Below, in pieces: positions 1-8,353 of a DNA stretch of 64,000 nucleotides. Below the pieces are notes generated by a model that was not told the DNA's origin, searched no databases, and saw only the letters and a list, made by a program, of their open reading frames with translations. Each line of letters opens with the position of its first letter. The first letter of the stretch is position 1. This stretch comes from VRUE01 sp963707965 (GTDB lineage Bacteria; Actinomycetota; Thermoleophilia; Solirubrobacterales; 70-9), in contig CAVPRR010000004.1 in NCBI GenBank assembly GCA_963707965.1, positions 124,001-188,000 of the forward strand, given 5' to 3'. A program made the position numbers and the translations under genes.

Positions 1-45
1 CCCCGCTGGCCCCTGGCACGCCGGGATGGAGCCGTTTCCCGAGGG

Positions 46-687
46 TCAGCCGGGGTAATCGGGATCGCCCGGAAGCACGACCCGAAACTCCTCGGGCGTG
101 CCGATCACCTTCGGCAGCACCGCCTCGACCGGCCGGTCGCGGTGCGCCTCGATCACCTCGCTGGAGGTGCGGAAGGGGAGGAGCGACTCAAGCTGCTTGA
201 TCGTCGGGAAGGCGAGCGCCAGCTCACCCGCCGCCTGGGCGCGCAGGGCCAGCTGCGGCTCGAACCAGCGGGCATCGGTCGTCTCGACTTCGTCCGGTTG
301 CGGTGAGGTGTGGGCGGGGGCGAGGGCGAGGAAGAACCAGGCGTCGAAGCGCCTGGAGACGACCTCGGGCGTGATCCAGCGCGAGAAGAGGACCAGCTCG
401 TCCTCATCCCGGAGCTCGATGTTCGCCTCCTCGCGCAGCTCCCGGACCGCACATGCCCTGTAGCCGGCTTCGCCCGTGCCGTCCTCGGCATCCACTGCGC
501 CGCCCGGGAAAACCCAAACTCCGGGCATGAACTTGGCGCTCTCGGTCCGCTTCAGCAGGAGCACCTGCAGCGCCCGGTCCGTGTGCTTCCCGCCCCTTCT
601 GAGCAGGACGACCGAGGCCGACGGCCGGGGGACCGCCGGCTCTCCGAGATTCGGTGCCTCCGCGGGCCCGCGCTGCCGTTCGCTCAT
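46..687 (-). CDS. NUDIX hydrolase (NUDT19-like)
   Basis: Protein of 213 aa, ATG start. It carries a NUDIX signature at about residues 57-92: VWVFPGGAVD, then RELREEANIEL. A long spacer separates the GG from the REL-REE catalytic helix, and the usual Gly after EE is replaced by Asn. The spacing resembles the NUDT7/NUDT19 class of CoA-diphosphate or nucleotide pyrophosphatases, which cleave nucleoside diphosphates linked to another moiety using Mg2+ bound by the REL-REE glutamates. No signal peptide, so cytosolic. It ends 36 bp from the neighbouring DUF4349 gene on the same strand, but nothing links their functions. The substrate cannot be assigned from sequence. Confidence 0.85.
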   Translation of the reverse strand: MSERQRGPAEAPNLGEPAVPRPSASVVLLRRGGKHTDRALQVLLLKRTESAKFMPGVWVFPGGAVDAEDGTGEAGYRACAVRELREEANIELRDEDELVLFSRWITPEVVSRRFDAWFFLALAPAHTSPQPDEVETTDARWFEPQLALRAQAAGELALAFPTIKQLESLLPFRTSSEVIEAHRDRPVEAVLPKVIGTPEEFRVVLPGDPDYPG

Positions 688-722
688 CCGCTCACCCTAT
701 AGAGGGCGCACGCGAGCCCCTC

Positions 723-1958
723 TCAGTCGAGGCTGCGCTCGCGGCGCCTGCCCAGCCATCCGCGGTGCGCAAGCCAGGCCAGAAGGCCGATCAGGATCGG
801 CGGGACCAGGATCGCGAGGCCGACGAGGCTGACGCCGGCGGCGACGGTGAGGATGTGGCCGGCGTCCCCGAGGGCATCGTCCACTCCCCAGCCGCCGCTG
901 TTTCCCCCGGCTGCCGCCGCCCCAGTCTCGATTCGCAGCCAGACGGCGGAGAGATGCGTGTGGCGCCGCAGGTTCGTGAGGCGAGCCCGCAGCGCGGCGA
1001 CACGCCGCCGGGCGGAGCGCAGCTTGGCTTCGGCCGCCTCTCGGTCGGCTTCGGTGTCAGCCCCGGCGACCTCCGCGAGCAGGCCGTCGACCTTGGCCCG
1101 CGCGTCCTGCAGACGTTCTCCGAGGCCGATTGTCGGGGCGGTGACGTCCACGGTCGATTCGTGCCGCGAGCGAACCTCGGCGATCCCAGAGAAGGCGGCC
1201 ATCGCATCGCTGAGCTTTCCGCTGGGGATCAGCAGGTTGAAGGTCGCGCCTGCTTCCCCCTTGCTGCCGTCGCTGATCGAGGAGCGCAGGACTATGCCGT
1301 CGTAGGCATGGACGGTTTCGAAGACGTTTGCGGCCGCACTCCGGACGTCTGAAGCGTCGGCGCCGAGCACGATCTCGGCAGAGCGCTCGACGTTGCGATG
1401 GGCGGCGCGCGATGCATACGGCCCGGCGCCCGGCCCGGGGCCCGACAATCTGTCCGGCCCGGGGCCCGACAATCTGTCGATCGTGCTGTCGATCGTGCCC
1501 TGAGCGGCCCTCGCACGGCCCGCAGCTGCATTGCCCGCAGCGGAGGTTGGGGCGCCCGCAGCGGAGGTTGGGGGGGGCGCGGAAAACTGCGTCGAGCTCG
1601 CGTCGCTGCCCGAGCCGGCCTCCTTGAATTGCGGGGCAGAGACGTCCGCGGTGCCTCCGCTCGGCTCGTCTTCGGTTGTGACGATCAGGGCTGTCGCGAC
1701 GACGATCGCAGCAACCGCGGCCGCGCCTGTCGGGGCCAGCAACCGGCGCCTGGGCACAGCCCGGAGCAGCTCCGGGATGCGGCCAAAGGCCGGGCGCAGC
1801 TTCGCGATGCGGCGGGCTCCCGAGCTCGGGCGCCGGCTCGCTTTAGGAAAGCCGGCATCCGCCCGGGAGTCGAGCGCGGTCGTGAACTCCGGGCGAGGCG
1901 CAGGGCGCAGCGCCCGAAGCTCGGCGGAGAGGTCGATCTCGTCCCTATGCGACTTCAT
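723..1958 (-). CDS. DUF4349 membrane protein, partner of the ECF sigma factor
   Basis: Protein of 411 aa whose ATG lies inside the 3' end of the sigma-factor gene (14 bp overlap), so the two are translationally linked. Cytoplasmic N-terminus of about 70 residues, one membrane segment at about 75-94, a low-complexity Ala/Ser/Gly/Pro linker at about 100-185 with two tandemly repeated peptides, then the DUF4349 region with a charged coiled coil at about 280-335, and a C-terminal membrane segment followed by an Arg-rich tail. The position after an ECF sigma gene and the soluble N-terminus plus membrane anchor suggest an anti-sigma or signal-transducing role; no zinc-binding anti-sigma motif is visible, so that role is inference. 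Confidence 0.8.
   Translation of the reverse strand: MKSHRDEIDLSAELRALRPAPRPEFTTALDSRADAGFPKASRRPSSGARRIAKLRPAFGRIPELLRAVPRRRLLAPTGAAAVAAIVVATALIVTTEDEPSGGTADVSAPQFKEAGSGSDASSTQFSAPPPTSAAGAPTSAAGNAAAGRARAAQGTIDSTIDRLSGPGPDRLSGPGPGAGPYASRAAHRNVERSAEIVLGADASDVRSAAANVFETVHAYDGIVLRSSISDGSKGEAGATFNLLIPSGKLSDAMAAFSGIAEVRSRHESTVDVTAPTIGLGERLQDARAKVDGLLAEVAGADTEADREAAEAKLRSARRRVAALRARLTNLRRHTHLSAVWLRIETGAAAAGGNSGGWGVDDALGDAGHILTVAAGVSLVGLAILVPPILIGLLAWLAHRGWLGRRRERSLD
1431..1478. repeat. Perfect 24-bp tandem duplication inside the DUF4349 gene
   Basis: Bases 1431-1454 are repeated exactly at 1455-1478. The unit is 8 codons, so the frame is kept and the protein gains a duplicated DRLSGPGP peptide in its linker. 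Confidence 0.9.
1534..1575. repeat. 21-bp tandem duplication inside the DUF4349 gene
   Basis: Two nearly identical 21-bp units (1534-1554 and 1555-1575), 7 codons each, encode the repeated PTSAAG peptide in the extracytoplasmic linker. The frame is preserved. Confidence 0.85.
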
Positions 1959-2481
1959 TGCATGCCTCCCTCAGCTTGTCGAGGACCCGGTGCAGCCTCG
2001 TTCCCGCGTTTGACTCGGTGATTCCGAGCACCGCGGCGATCTCGGCGTTGGAGAGCCCGGCGAAGAACTTCAGGGCAACCAGCTCCCGCTCACGGCCGCC
2101 GAGCGCCTTGAGGGCGTTCGCGACGATCAGCCGGCGCTCGCTCTGCTCGGCTGGGTGGACGGCGGCAGGGCTCGCCAGATCGACGGGATCGACCGCAAGC
2201 GCCGCCTGCCTGCCGCGTCGCCGCAGCTCGTCGAGCGCCGCGTTGCGGGCAATCCCAAACAACCAGGCGCGGGCGCTGCCCCGGCCCGGGTCGAAGCGAG
2301 ACCGATTGCGATAGGCGCGCTCGAAGGTCGTGGCGGTGACGTCCTCGGCCGCGGCGCGATCGCGGATCAGGCCGGCCGCGTAGGCGTAGACATCGTCGCG
2401 GCTGGAGCGGTAGAGGCCGTCGAAGGCGATCCCGGCTTCGCGAGGCGGGTCGCCCGCCGGTGCGAGAAGGGCCTGACTCAT
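1945..2481 (-). CDS. ECF-family RNA polymerase sigma factor
   Basis: Sigma-70 family protein of 178 aa from the ATG at 2481; an in-frame GTG at 2514 would add 11 residues, and neither start has a well-spaced ribosome site. Region 2 is recognisable (YRSSRDDVYAYAAGLI, then AAAEDVTATTFERAYR) and region 4 forms a helix-turn-helix (LVALKFFAGLSNAEIAAVLG, then SNAGTRLHRVLDKLR). Regions 1 and 3 are absent, as in ECF factors, which redirect RNA polymerase to stress promoters. It is the first gene of an operon with the overlapping DUF4349 gene, the likely regulator of its activity. The stimulus is not evident. Confidence 0.9.
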   Translation of the reverse strand: MSQALLAPAGDPPREAGIAFDGLYRSSRDDVYAYAAGLIRDRAAAEDVTATTFERAYRNRSRFDPGRGSARAWLFGIARNAALDELRRRGRQAALAVDPVDLASPAAVHPAEQSERRLIVANALKALGGRERELVALKFFAGLSNAEIAAVLGITESNAGTRLHRVLDKLREACNEVA

Positions 2482-2550
2482 GCCCCTACTACGGGCTGGG
2501 CGCGGTTTCGTCACATCTCCCGCGGGTCAGGCCGTCCGCGCTCTCGCGGG

Positions 2551-3891
2551 TCAGGCCGCCTGGGAGAGGGGCGCCGGCGCGGAGATGGCGGTCGGCGTCG
2601 GGTAGGCGGCGGCGTGGGCTGCCTCGATCGAGTCGGCGGTCATCTCGACCAGCTGCCGCAGCTCCCCCTTGGAGATCGAGAGGGGCGGCATGAGGACGAT
2701 GACGTCGCCGAGGGGGCGGATGATCGCCCCGCGCCTGCGGGCCTCGAGGGTGACGCGGTGGCCGAGGCGCAGCGCCGGGTCGTGCTCGCCGAGGTCGATC
2801 CCGACCATGAAGCCGCGGCCGCGCACCTCGGCCACCTGGGGCAGCTCCTCGATGGCACCCAGCAGCTCGCCGAGCAGCCTGATCTTCGGCTGCAGGCGAA
2901 CCAGGACACGTTCCCGTTCGAAGGCCTTGAGGCTGGCGATGGCCGCGGCGCAGGCGAGTGGGTTGCCTGTGTAGGTGTGGCCGTGGAAGAAGGTGCGCTG
3001 CTCCTCCGGCGCGCCGAGGAAGCCCTCGTAGACGCGCTCGGTGGCAAGGGTCGCAGCCAGCGGCAGGTAGCCGCCGGTCAGGCCCTTGGCGAGGCAGAGG
3101 AAGTCGGGCGCGACTCCCTCCTGCTCGCAGGCGAACATCGTTCCGGTGCGGCCGAAGCCGGTCGCCACCTCGTCGCAGATCAGCAGCACGCCGAAGCGGT
3201 CGCACAGCTCCCGCACGGCCCGCAGGTAGCCGGGCGGGTGGACCAGCATCCCGGCCGCCCCCTGGACCAGCGGCTCGACGATTACGGCGGCGACCTCCTC
3301 CTCGTGGGCCGCGAGCACGCGCTCGAGGTCGGCGGCGTCGCCGGGCTCGGCCGCGTGCGTCTGGAACAGCAGCGGCCGGTAGGTGGCGTGGAAGAGGTCG
3401 ATGCCGCCGACCGAGACCGAGCCGATCGTGTCGCCGTGGTAGGCGTCGCGCAGATGGACGAAGGAGGTGCGGCGCACGTGTTGCCCGCCGCGCTGCTGCT
3501 GGTACTGGAAGGCCATCTTCAGGGCGATCTCCGTCGCGGTCGAGCCGGAGTCCGAGTAGAAGACCCGCGAGAGCCCCGGTGGAGCGATGGCGACGAGGCG
3601 GGCGGCCAGCTCGGTGGCGCTGGGGTGGGAGAGGCCGAGCATCGTGGAGTGGGCGACCCTGCTGAGCTGGTCGCGCAGCGCCTGGTCGATGTCGGGGTGG
3701 CGATGCCCGTGGACGTTGCACCACAGCGAGGAGGCGCCGTCGAGATAACGCCGCCCCTCGGTGTCGATCAGCTGCGAGCCCTCGGCCCGCTCGATCACCA
3801 GCGGCTCTTCCTCACACCAGCTCTGTTGCTGAGTGAACGGGTGCCAGAGATGATCGCGGTCAAGCTGCACGTGGTCCACCGAGATCGCCAC
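2551..3891 (-). CDS. bioA: Adenosylmethionine-8-amino-7-oxononanoate aminotransferase
   Basis: Class III PLP aminotransferase of 446 aa, GTG start. It makes 7,8-diaminopelargonate from 7-keto-8-aminopelargonate using SAM as amino donor, the third of the four late biotin steps. Family marks: HPFTQ near residue 17, SSLWCNVHGH (54-63), YHGDT (151-155), cofactor Asp in ICDEVATGFGRTG (Asp240), and the PLP lysine in CLAKGLTGGY (Lys269). The tail after about residue 430 is Ala/Pro-rich. It reads in the same direction as bioB-bioF-bioD but is separated from them by a divergently transcribed MarR-MFS pair. Confidence 0.95.
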   Translation of the reverse strand: MAISVDHVQLDRDHLWHPFTQQQSWCEEEPLVIERAEGSQLIDTEGRRYLDGASSLWCNVHGHRHPDIDQALRDQLSRVAHSTMLGLSHPSATELAARLVAIAPPGLSRVFYSDSGSTATEIALKMAFQYQQQRGGQHVRRTSFVHLRDAYHGDTIGSVSVGGIDLFHATYRPLLFQTHAAEPGDAADLERVLAAHEEEVAAVIVEPLVQGAAGMLVHPPGYLRAVRELCDRFGVLLICDEVATGFGRTGTMFACEQEGVAPDFLCLAKGLTGGYLPLAATLATERVYEGFLGAPEEQRTFFHGHTYTGNPLACAAAIASLKAFERERVLVRLQPKIRLLGELLGAIEELPQVAEVRGRGFMVGIDLGEHDPALRLGHRVTLEARRRGAIIRPLGDVIVLMPPLSISKGELRQLVEMTADSIEAAHAAAYPTPTAISAPAPLSQAA

Positions 3892-4072
3892 GAAACGACC
3901 CTAGAGCCGCCTCCGGCCGGAATGCCCGGTGCGAAAGTGCGGTGATTGCGGGTTCTTCCAGCCAGGGGCGGCGCCGGCAAAGCCTCGTTGTGACTCTCCT
4001 GCCCCCAGTCGCTTCGGAAACTGCCGCGTGCGTGATGTCGGTCACATGCACAAATATTGTCGCCACGAAATA

Positions 4073-4088
4073 GTTGCAGATGTGCAAC
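4073..4088. promoter_or_regulatory. Candidate MarR operator
   Basis: Perfect inverted repeat GTTGCA-GATG-TGCAAC that ends 10 bp before the marR ATG. Arm length and spacing fit MarR-family operators of the TTGCA-N4-TGCAA type. It lies in the divergent bioA/marR intergenic region and would allow autoregulation of the marR-efflux operon. Binding is inference. Confidence 0.55.
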
Positions 4089-4098
4089 GATTCTGACA

Positions 4099-4638
4099 AT
4101 GCAGGCAAGCGACGTCGCAACCATCGCCGAGAGCGGCCCGATTCGAGAGGCGACCGCCGACGTGCAGAACACGGCTGCCCGGCTCAACGCGCTGCTGCGT
4201 CACCTCTTCCTCTACGACCGCGGCAACCTGCTGCGCGTGATCGAGGAGAGCGGCCTCTCGATGACCCAGTGCAAGGCGTTGCTGGAGCTCGCCGGGCTGG
4301 GCCGGGCATCGGAGCCGAGGCACGTGAGCGACCTGGCGGAGAGGTTCGGCGTCTCGGTCCCCTCGATGAGCAGGGCCGTGGACGCCCTCGTCAAGAAGCG
4401 CTTGGCGACTCGTGTCGAGGATGCAGAGGATCGGCGGGTGCGCCGCGTGACGATCACCGAAAAGGGAAGGAACCTCGTCGACACCATCGTCGTGGTCCGC
4501 CAGGCAGGCATGCAGGAGTTTGCAGCGAGCCTCACCGCGGCCCAGCGGCGCAAGCTCGATGCGGCGGTCGATTCGCTGATGGACCGGGAGGACATCGCCG
4601 AGGTCTACGAGCACCTGATGGAGGTTGGGCCCGGATGA
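4099..4638 (+). CDS. MarR-family transcriptional regulator
   Basis: Protein of 179 aa from the ATG at 4099, chosen because an upstream in-frame start would run through the palindromic operator. The winged helix-turn-helix is at about residues 55-125: HVSDLAERFGVSVPSMSRAV (recognition region) and the wing DAEDRRVRRVTITEKGR, typical of MarR proteins, which act as ligand-released dimeric repressors. Its stop overlaps the ATG of the following DHA2 transporter by four bases, the classic repressor-efflux pump arrangement. The ligand is unknown; the biotin genes on both sides may be coincidental. Confidence 0.9.
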   Translation: MQASDVATIAESGPIREATADVQNTAARLNALLRHLFLYDRGNLLRVIEESGLSMTQCKALLELAGLGRASEPRHVSDLAERFGVSVPSMSRAVDALVKKRLATRVEDAEDRRVRRVTITEKGRNLVDTIVVVRQAGMQEFAASLTAAQRRKLDAAVDSLMDREDIAEVYEHLMEVGPG

Positions 4639-6371
4639 CCCGCTACCGCCACCTGATCACCGACGAGAACCGCAAGTGGTGGACGCTCGGGGCGATGTGC
4701 TTCGCCCTGTTCATGATCATGCTCGACAACACGGTCGTCAACGTCGCGCTGCCGTCGATCCAGCGCGACCTTGGCGCCTCGATCTCGGGGCTCGAGTGGA
4801 TCATCAACGGCTACACGCTGTCCTTCGCGGTGCTGCTGGCGACCGGTGGGCGCCTGGGCGACATCTTCGGCCGGCGCCGGATGTTCCTCTTCGGGGTTGT
4901 CATCTTCGCGCTCTCGTCGGCGACCGCGGGCCTCGCCACCAGCTCGACAGACCTGGTCCTCAGCCGCGTCGTCCAGGGCGTGGGTGCGGCACTGATGATG
5001 CCGGCGACCCTTTCGATCATCACGGATGCCTTCCCCGCGCACGAGCGCGGCAAGGCGATGGGGATGTGGGCTGGGGTTTCGGCTCTGGCACTCGCCGTCG
5101 GGCCGGTCCTCGGCGGCTTCCTCACCGAGCACGTCAGCTGGCGGGCGATCTTCTACCTCAACATCCCGGTGGCGGTTGGCGCGATCGTCGCCTCGCTGTT
5201 TGCCGTGCGAGAGTCGCGCGACACCACGGTTGGGCGGGAGGTCGACTACACGGGCGTCGCGATCCTCACCGGGGCCCTCACCGCGCTCATCCTGGCCCTG
5301 GTGGAGGGCAACAGCTGGGGCTGGGGCTCGGCCGAGATCGTCGCGCTGCTGGTCGGCGCCGCGGTGGGGCTTGCGTCGTTCGTTGCGGTCGAGCTGCGGG
5401 TCAGGACGCCGATGATCGAGTTCCACTTCTTCTCCGATCGCAACTTCCTCGGCGCCGTCGTCGTCGCCCTGATCGTCTCCTTCGCGATGCTCGGCGTCTT
5501 CTTCTTCCTCGCCCTCTACATGCAGGACATCCTTGGCTACTCGCCGCTCGAGGCCGGCGTTCGGTTCCTGCCCTCCACCCTGATGATCGTCGTCGTTGCG
5601 CCGGTCGCCGGTCGCCTGTCGGACCGCTTTGGGCCACGCTGGTTGATCGCCACGGGGCTGATGGTTGTAGCGGGTTCCCTCTACAGCTTCAGCGGCATCG
5701 CGGTGGATTCCAGCTACATGGACCTGCTGCCCGGCTTCATGATGCTCGGCATCGGGATCGCGCTGACGATGTCGCCGATGACAAGTGCCGCAATGAACGC
5801 GGTGGCGGTCGAGAAGGCGGGCATTGCCTCCGGCGTGCTCTCGATGTTCCGGATGGTGGGCGGAAGCCTCGGCGTCGCCGTCACCGGGGCGATCTTCCAG
5901 GGGCTGATCCGCTCCCAGCTGGACAGCCAGCTCGCCGGCACCGGTGTGTCGGCAGCGCAGCGCTCGGCGCTCATTCATCAGTTCGGCGGCGCCTCGCCCG
6001 AAGCGCTGCGCGGCATGGCGCCGGCACAGGCCAAGCAGGTGGCAGCGGCCGGCCAGGAGGCGTTCGTCTATGCGCTCGGCCACGCGATGTCGATCTCCGC
6101 CGGTGTGGCGCTGGCGGGCGCTCTGATCGCCGCCCTGGCCATTCGGGTAAGGCGGCGGGACGGCGACGCCGGCGTGGTCGAGCCGGCCGCAACTGCCCCG
6201 GGAGCACGGGGGATGGCCAACCTGGATGCCGCACCGGGTACGGCAGTCAACCCAAATGCCAGTCCCGAGACGGCCGCCGACCGGTCTGGCCGCACCGAGA
6301 CGACGGTCGACCGAGACGGTGGCGCGGGGACAACGGGACGCACGCCTGTCGCCGCATCCGACTCCCCCTGA
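4635..6371 (+). CDS. DHA2-family (EmrB/QacA-type) MFS efflux transporter
   Basis: Protein of 578 aa with 14 predicted membrane segments, starting at the ATG that overlaps the marR stop. Motif A is GGRLGDIFGRRRMF, the first segment carries the family motif LDNTVVNVALPSIQRDLG, and motif C-like GPVLGGFLTEHVSWR follows. These are proton-driven drug exporters. An unusual hydrophilic C-terminal tail of about 60 residues, rich in Thr, Ala and Asp, follows the last membrane segment. Regulation is presumably by the upstream MarR protein. The substrate cannot be predicted. Confidence 0.92.
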   Translation: MTRYRHLITDENRKWWTLGAMCFALFMIMLDNTVVNVALPSIQRDLGASISGLEWIINGYTLSFAVLLATGGRLGDIFGRRRMFLFGVVIFALSSATAGLATSSTDLVLSRVVQGVGAALMMPATLSIITDAFPAHERGKAMGMWAGVSALALAVGPVLGGFLTEHVSWRAIFYLNIPVAVGAIVASLFAVRESRDTTVGREVDYTGVAILTGALTALILALVEGNSWGWGSAEIVALLVGAAVGLASFVAVELRVRTPMIEFHFFSDRNFLGAVVVALIVSFAMLGVFFFLALYMQDILGYSPLEAGVRFLPSTLMIVVVAPVAGRLSDRFGPRWLIATGLMVVAGSLYSFSGIAVDSSYMDLLPGFMMLGIGIALTMSPMTSAAMNAVAVEKAGIASGVLSMFRMVGGSLGVAVTGAIFQGLIRSQLDSQLAGTGVSAAQRSALIHQFGGASPEALRGMAPAQAKQVAAAGQEAFVYALGHAMSISAGVALAGALIAALAIRVRRRDGDAGVVEPAATAPGARGMANLDAAPGTAVNPNASPETAADRSGRTETTVDRDGGAGTTGRTPVAASDSP

Positions 6372-6408
6372 TACTGCGACGGCCGCGTCGGCCCGCCATT
6401 TGGGCGTT

Positions 6409-7167
6409 TCAGGCCAGTCCGTGGCTTGGCGGGAGGTGCAGCGGGGGCCAGGCGGCGGGATTGGAGAGATCGATGTGCGGGAGGATCTCGATCTCGACCT
6501 TGCCAAGGGCTGCAATCGTCTCGCGGTTCGACTCCTCGACCCGGTCCGGGTGCTCCGGCCATGGGGTGAGGACGACCGCAACGACGTCGAGTCCAGCCGA
6601 CCTCGCTGCCTCGATCGTCAGCAGGGTGTGGTTGATCGTGCCGAGGCCCGGCGGCGCGGCAATCACCAGCGGCAGGGCGAGGTCGGCGGCGAGGTCGATC
6701 ACCCTGTAGCCCCGGCTGAGCGGGACCAGCAGCCCGCCCACGCCCTCGCCCACGAGGTAGTCGGCGGCGGCCGCGGCGTCGATCGCCGCCCGCACCAATC
6801 GCTCCGGCTGGATCTCCTCGCCGGCGAGCTCCGCGGCAAGGTGCGGTGAGCATGGTGGCCCGTAGCGGTAGGGCGCGATCTCCTCATCGCCCTGCGCACT
6901 GCCCGCGGCGCGGCGCAGCAGGAGGTGATCGGGTTCTTCGGGATCGTCGAGCCCGGTCACCGCGGGCTTGAAGACGGCGACGCTCCGGCCCGTGGCGGCC
7001 ACGGACCGGGCGATGACCGCGGCGACGACGGACTTGCCGACACCCGTGCCGGTGCCTGTTACGAAGAGGCCGTCGAGACGAGCATCGGGGTTCGCCTCCG
7101 CGCGTTCCGGGTCGGCCGGTTCGCTCACGGGCCAGGCCGGTGCTCCCGGACCGCCGTCATGCGACAA
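6409..7167 (-). CDS. bioD: Dethiobiotin synthase
   Basis: ATP-dependent carboxylase closing the ureido ring of dethiobiotin from diaminopelargonate and CO2. P-loop GTGTGVGKS at residues 38-46, substrate lysine in FKPAVTG, EGVGGLLVPL near residue 140, and LGTINHTLLT. The longest frame starts with TTG at 7167, inside the bioF stop; a GTG at 7128 giving MSEPADPERA is an alternative, and 252 aa is slightly long for the family (about 225-240), so the N-terminus is uncertain. Last gene of the bioB-bioF-bioD operon, overlapping bioF by 11 bp. Confidence 0.92.
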   Translation of the reverse strand: MSHDGGPGAPAWPVSEPADPERAEANPDARLDGLFVTGTGTGVGKSVVAAVIARSVAATGRSVAVFKPAVTGLDDPEEPDHLLLRRAAGSAQGDEEIAPYRYGPPCSPHLAAELAGEEIQPERLVRAAIDAAAAADYLVGEGVGGLLVPLSRGYRVIDLAADLALPLVIAAPPGLGTINHTLLTIEAARSAGLDVVAVVLTPWPEHPDRVEESNRETIAALGKVEIEILPHIDLSNPAAWPPLHLPPSHGLA

Positions 7168-8353
7168 GGAGCTCGTCCGGTACCGGGGTCGCGGTGACGC
7201 CCATCTCCCGCGCGACGGACCCGACGAGCTTTGCGGCTTGCCGCAGCTCGTCGGCGCGGTGGGTCGCCATCACGGTGAATCGCAGCCGTGAGGAACCCTC
7301 GGGAACGGTTGGGGGGCGGATGCCCTGTGCGAAGACGCCGCGCGCCAGCAGCCGCTCGCTCATGTCCATCGTCTGCTCCGCAGCACCGACTGCGACCGGG
7401 ACTATCTGCGTTCCGGAGCCACCGGCGCGCAGCCCCTCGCCGGCGAGAGCCTCGCGCAGGACCGCTGCGTTGGAGCGCAACGTCTCGACCCGCTGGGGTT
7501 GGGCATCGAGCAACTCGAGCGCGGCCTGCGCCGCGGCGACGGCGGGCGGTGGCGGCGCGGTCGAGAAGATGAAGGGGCGTGCTGTGTTGAGGAGGTACTC
7601 GATCAGCTCGCGGCCGGCGCAAACGTAGGCGCCGTAGGACCCGAGCGCCTTGCCAAGCGTGCCGACGACGAGGTCGACCTCGTCGCTCAGGCCCGCGGCG
7701 GCAACCGAGCCGCGCCCACCCGGTCCGAGCGCGCCCGTCGCATGCGCCTCGTCGACCATCAGCCTGCAGTCATGGCGGCGGGCCAGCCGCACGAGCGCCT
7801 CCAGCGGAGCAACGTCTCCGTCCATCGAGAAGACGCCGTCGGTGGCGATCAGCGAGCCCTTCCCGCCGGCCCGCCGCAGTCCCCACTCGAGGTGCTCCAT
7901 GTCACCGTGGCGATAGACGAAGGTCTCGGCTCGCGCCAGCCGGCAGCCGTCGATGATGCTGGCGTGGTTCAGCTCGTCGGAGAACACCACCTCGCTGAGA
8001 TCGGCGAGTGCCGCGATCGCGCCAATGTTGGCGAGGTAGCCCGAGCCGAAAAGCAGCGCCGCCTCATATCCCTTGAACTCGGCCAGGCACTCCTCGAGGC
8101 GGCGGTGCGGCTTCATGTTGCCCGAGATCAGGCGCGATGCACCCGCTCCCGCGCCCCAGCGCATCGCCGCGTCGGCTGCGGCGTTGCGCACCTGCGGGTG
8201 GTCGGCCAGCCCGAGGTAGTTGTTCGAGCAGAGGAGCAGGACGGGACGCCCGTCGAGCAGTACGCGCGCGCCCTGCGGGCCCCCGATCAACCGCAGTCGC
8301 CGGTAGAGCCCCCGGTCGCGAAGCTCCTCCAGCCGTTCTGCGATGTCAGTCAT
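7157..8353 (-). CDS. bioF: 8-amino-7-oxononanoate synthase
   Basis: Alpha-oxoamine synthase of 398 aa condensing pimeloyl-CoA/ACP with L-alanine. Motifs in order: SNNYLGLADHP, GASRLISGNMKPH, SDELNHASIIDGCR, ATDGVFSMDGD, MVDEAHATGALG (PLP Asp) and the Schiff-base lysine in VGTLGKALGSYG. Its ATG overlaps the bioB stop (ATGA), placing it second in the biotin operon. A related enzyme is cut off at the right edge of the window. BioF is favoured over KBL or serine palmitoyltransferase by operon context. Confidence 0.94.
   Translation of the reverse strand: MTDIAERLEELRDRGLYRRLRLIGGPQGARVLLDGRPVLLLCSNNYLGLADHPQVRNAAADAAMRWGAGAGASRLISGNMKPHRRLEECLAEFKGYEAALLFGSGYLANIGAIAALADLSEVVFSDELNHASIIDGCRLARAETFVYRHGDMEHLEWGLRRAGGKGSLIATDGVFSMDGDVAPLEALVRLARRHDCRLMVDEAHATGALGPGGRGSVAAAGLSDEVDLVVGTLGKALGSYGAYVCAGRELIEYLLNTARPFIFSTAPPPPAVAAAQAALELLDAQPQRVETLRSNAAVLREALAGEGLRAGGSGTQIVPVAVGAAEQTMDMSERLLARGVFAQGIRPPTVPEGSSRLRFTVMATHRADELRQAAKLVGSVAREMGVTATPVPDELLVA

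Noticed and set aside
2155..3945. A 596-codon plus-strand frame opposite bioA and the sigma factor.
   Set aside because: Antisense shadow; bioA has complete catalytic motifs in the other frame.
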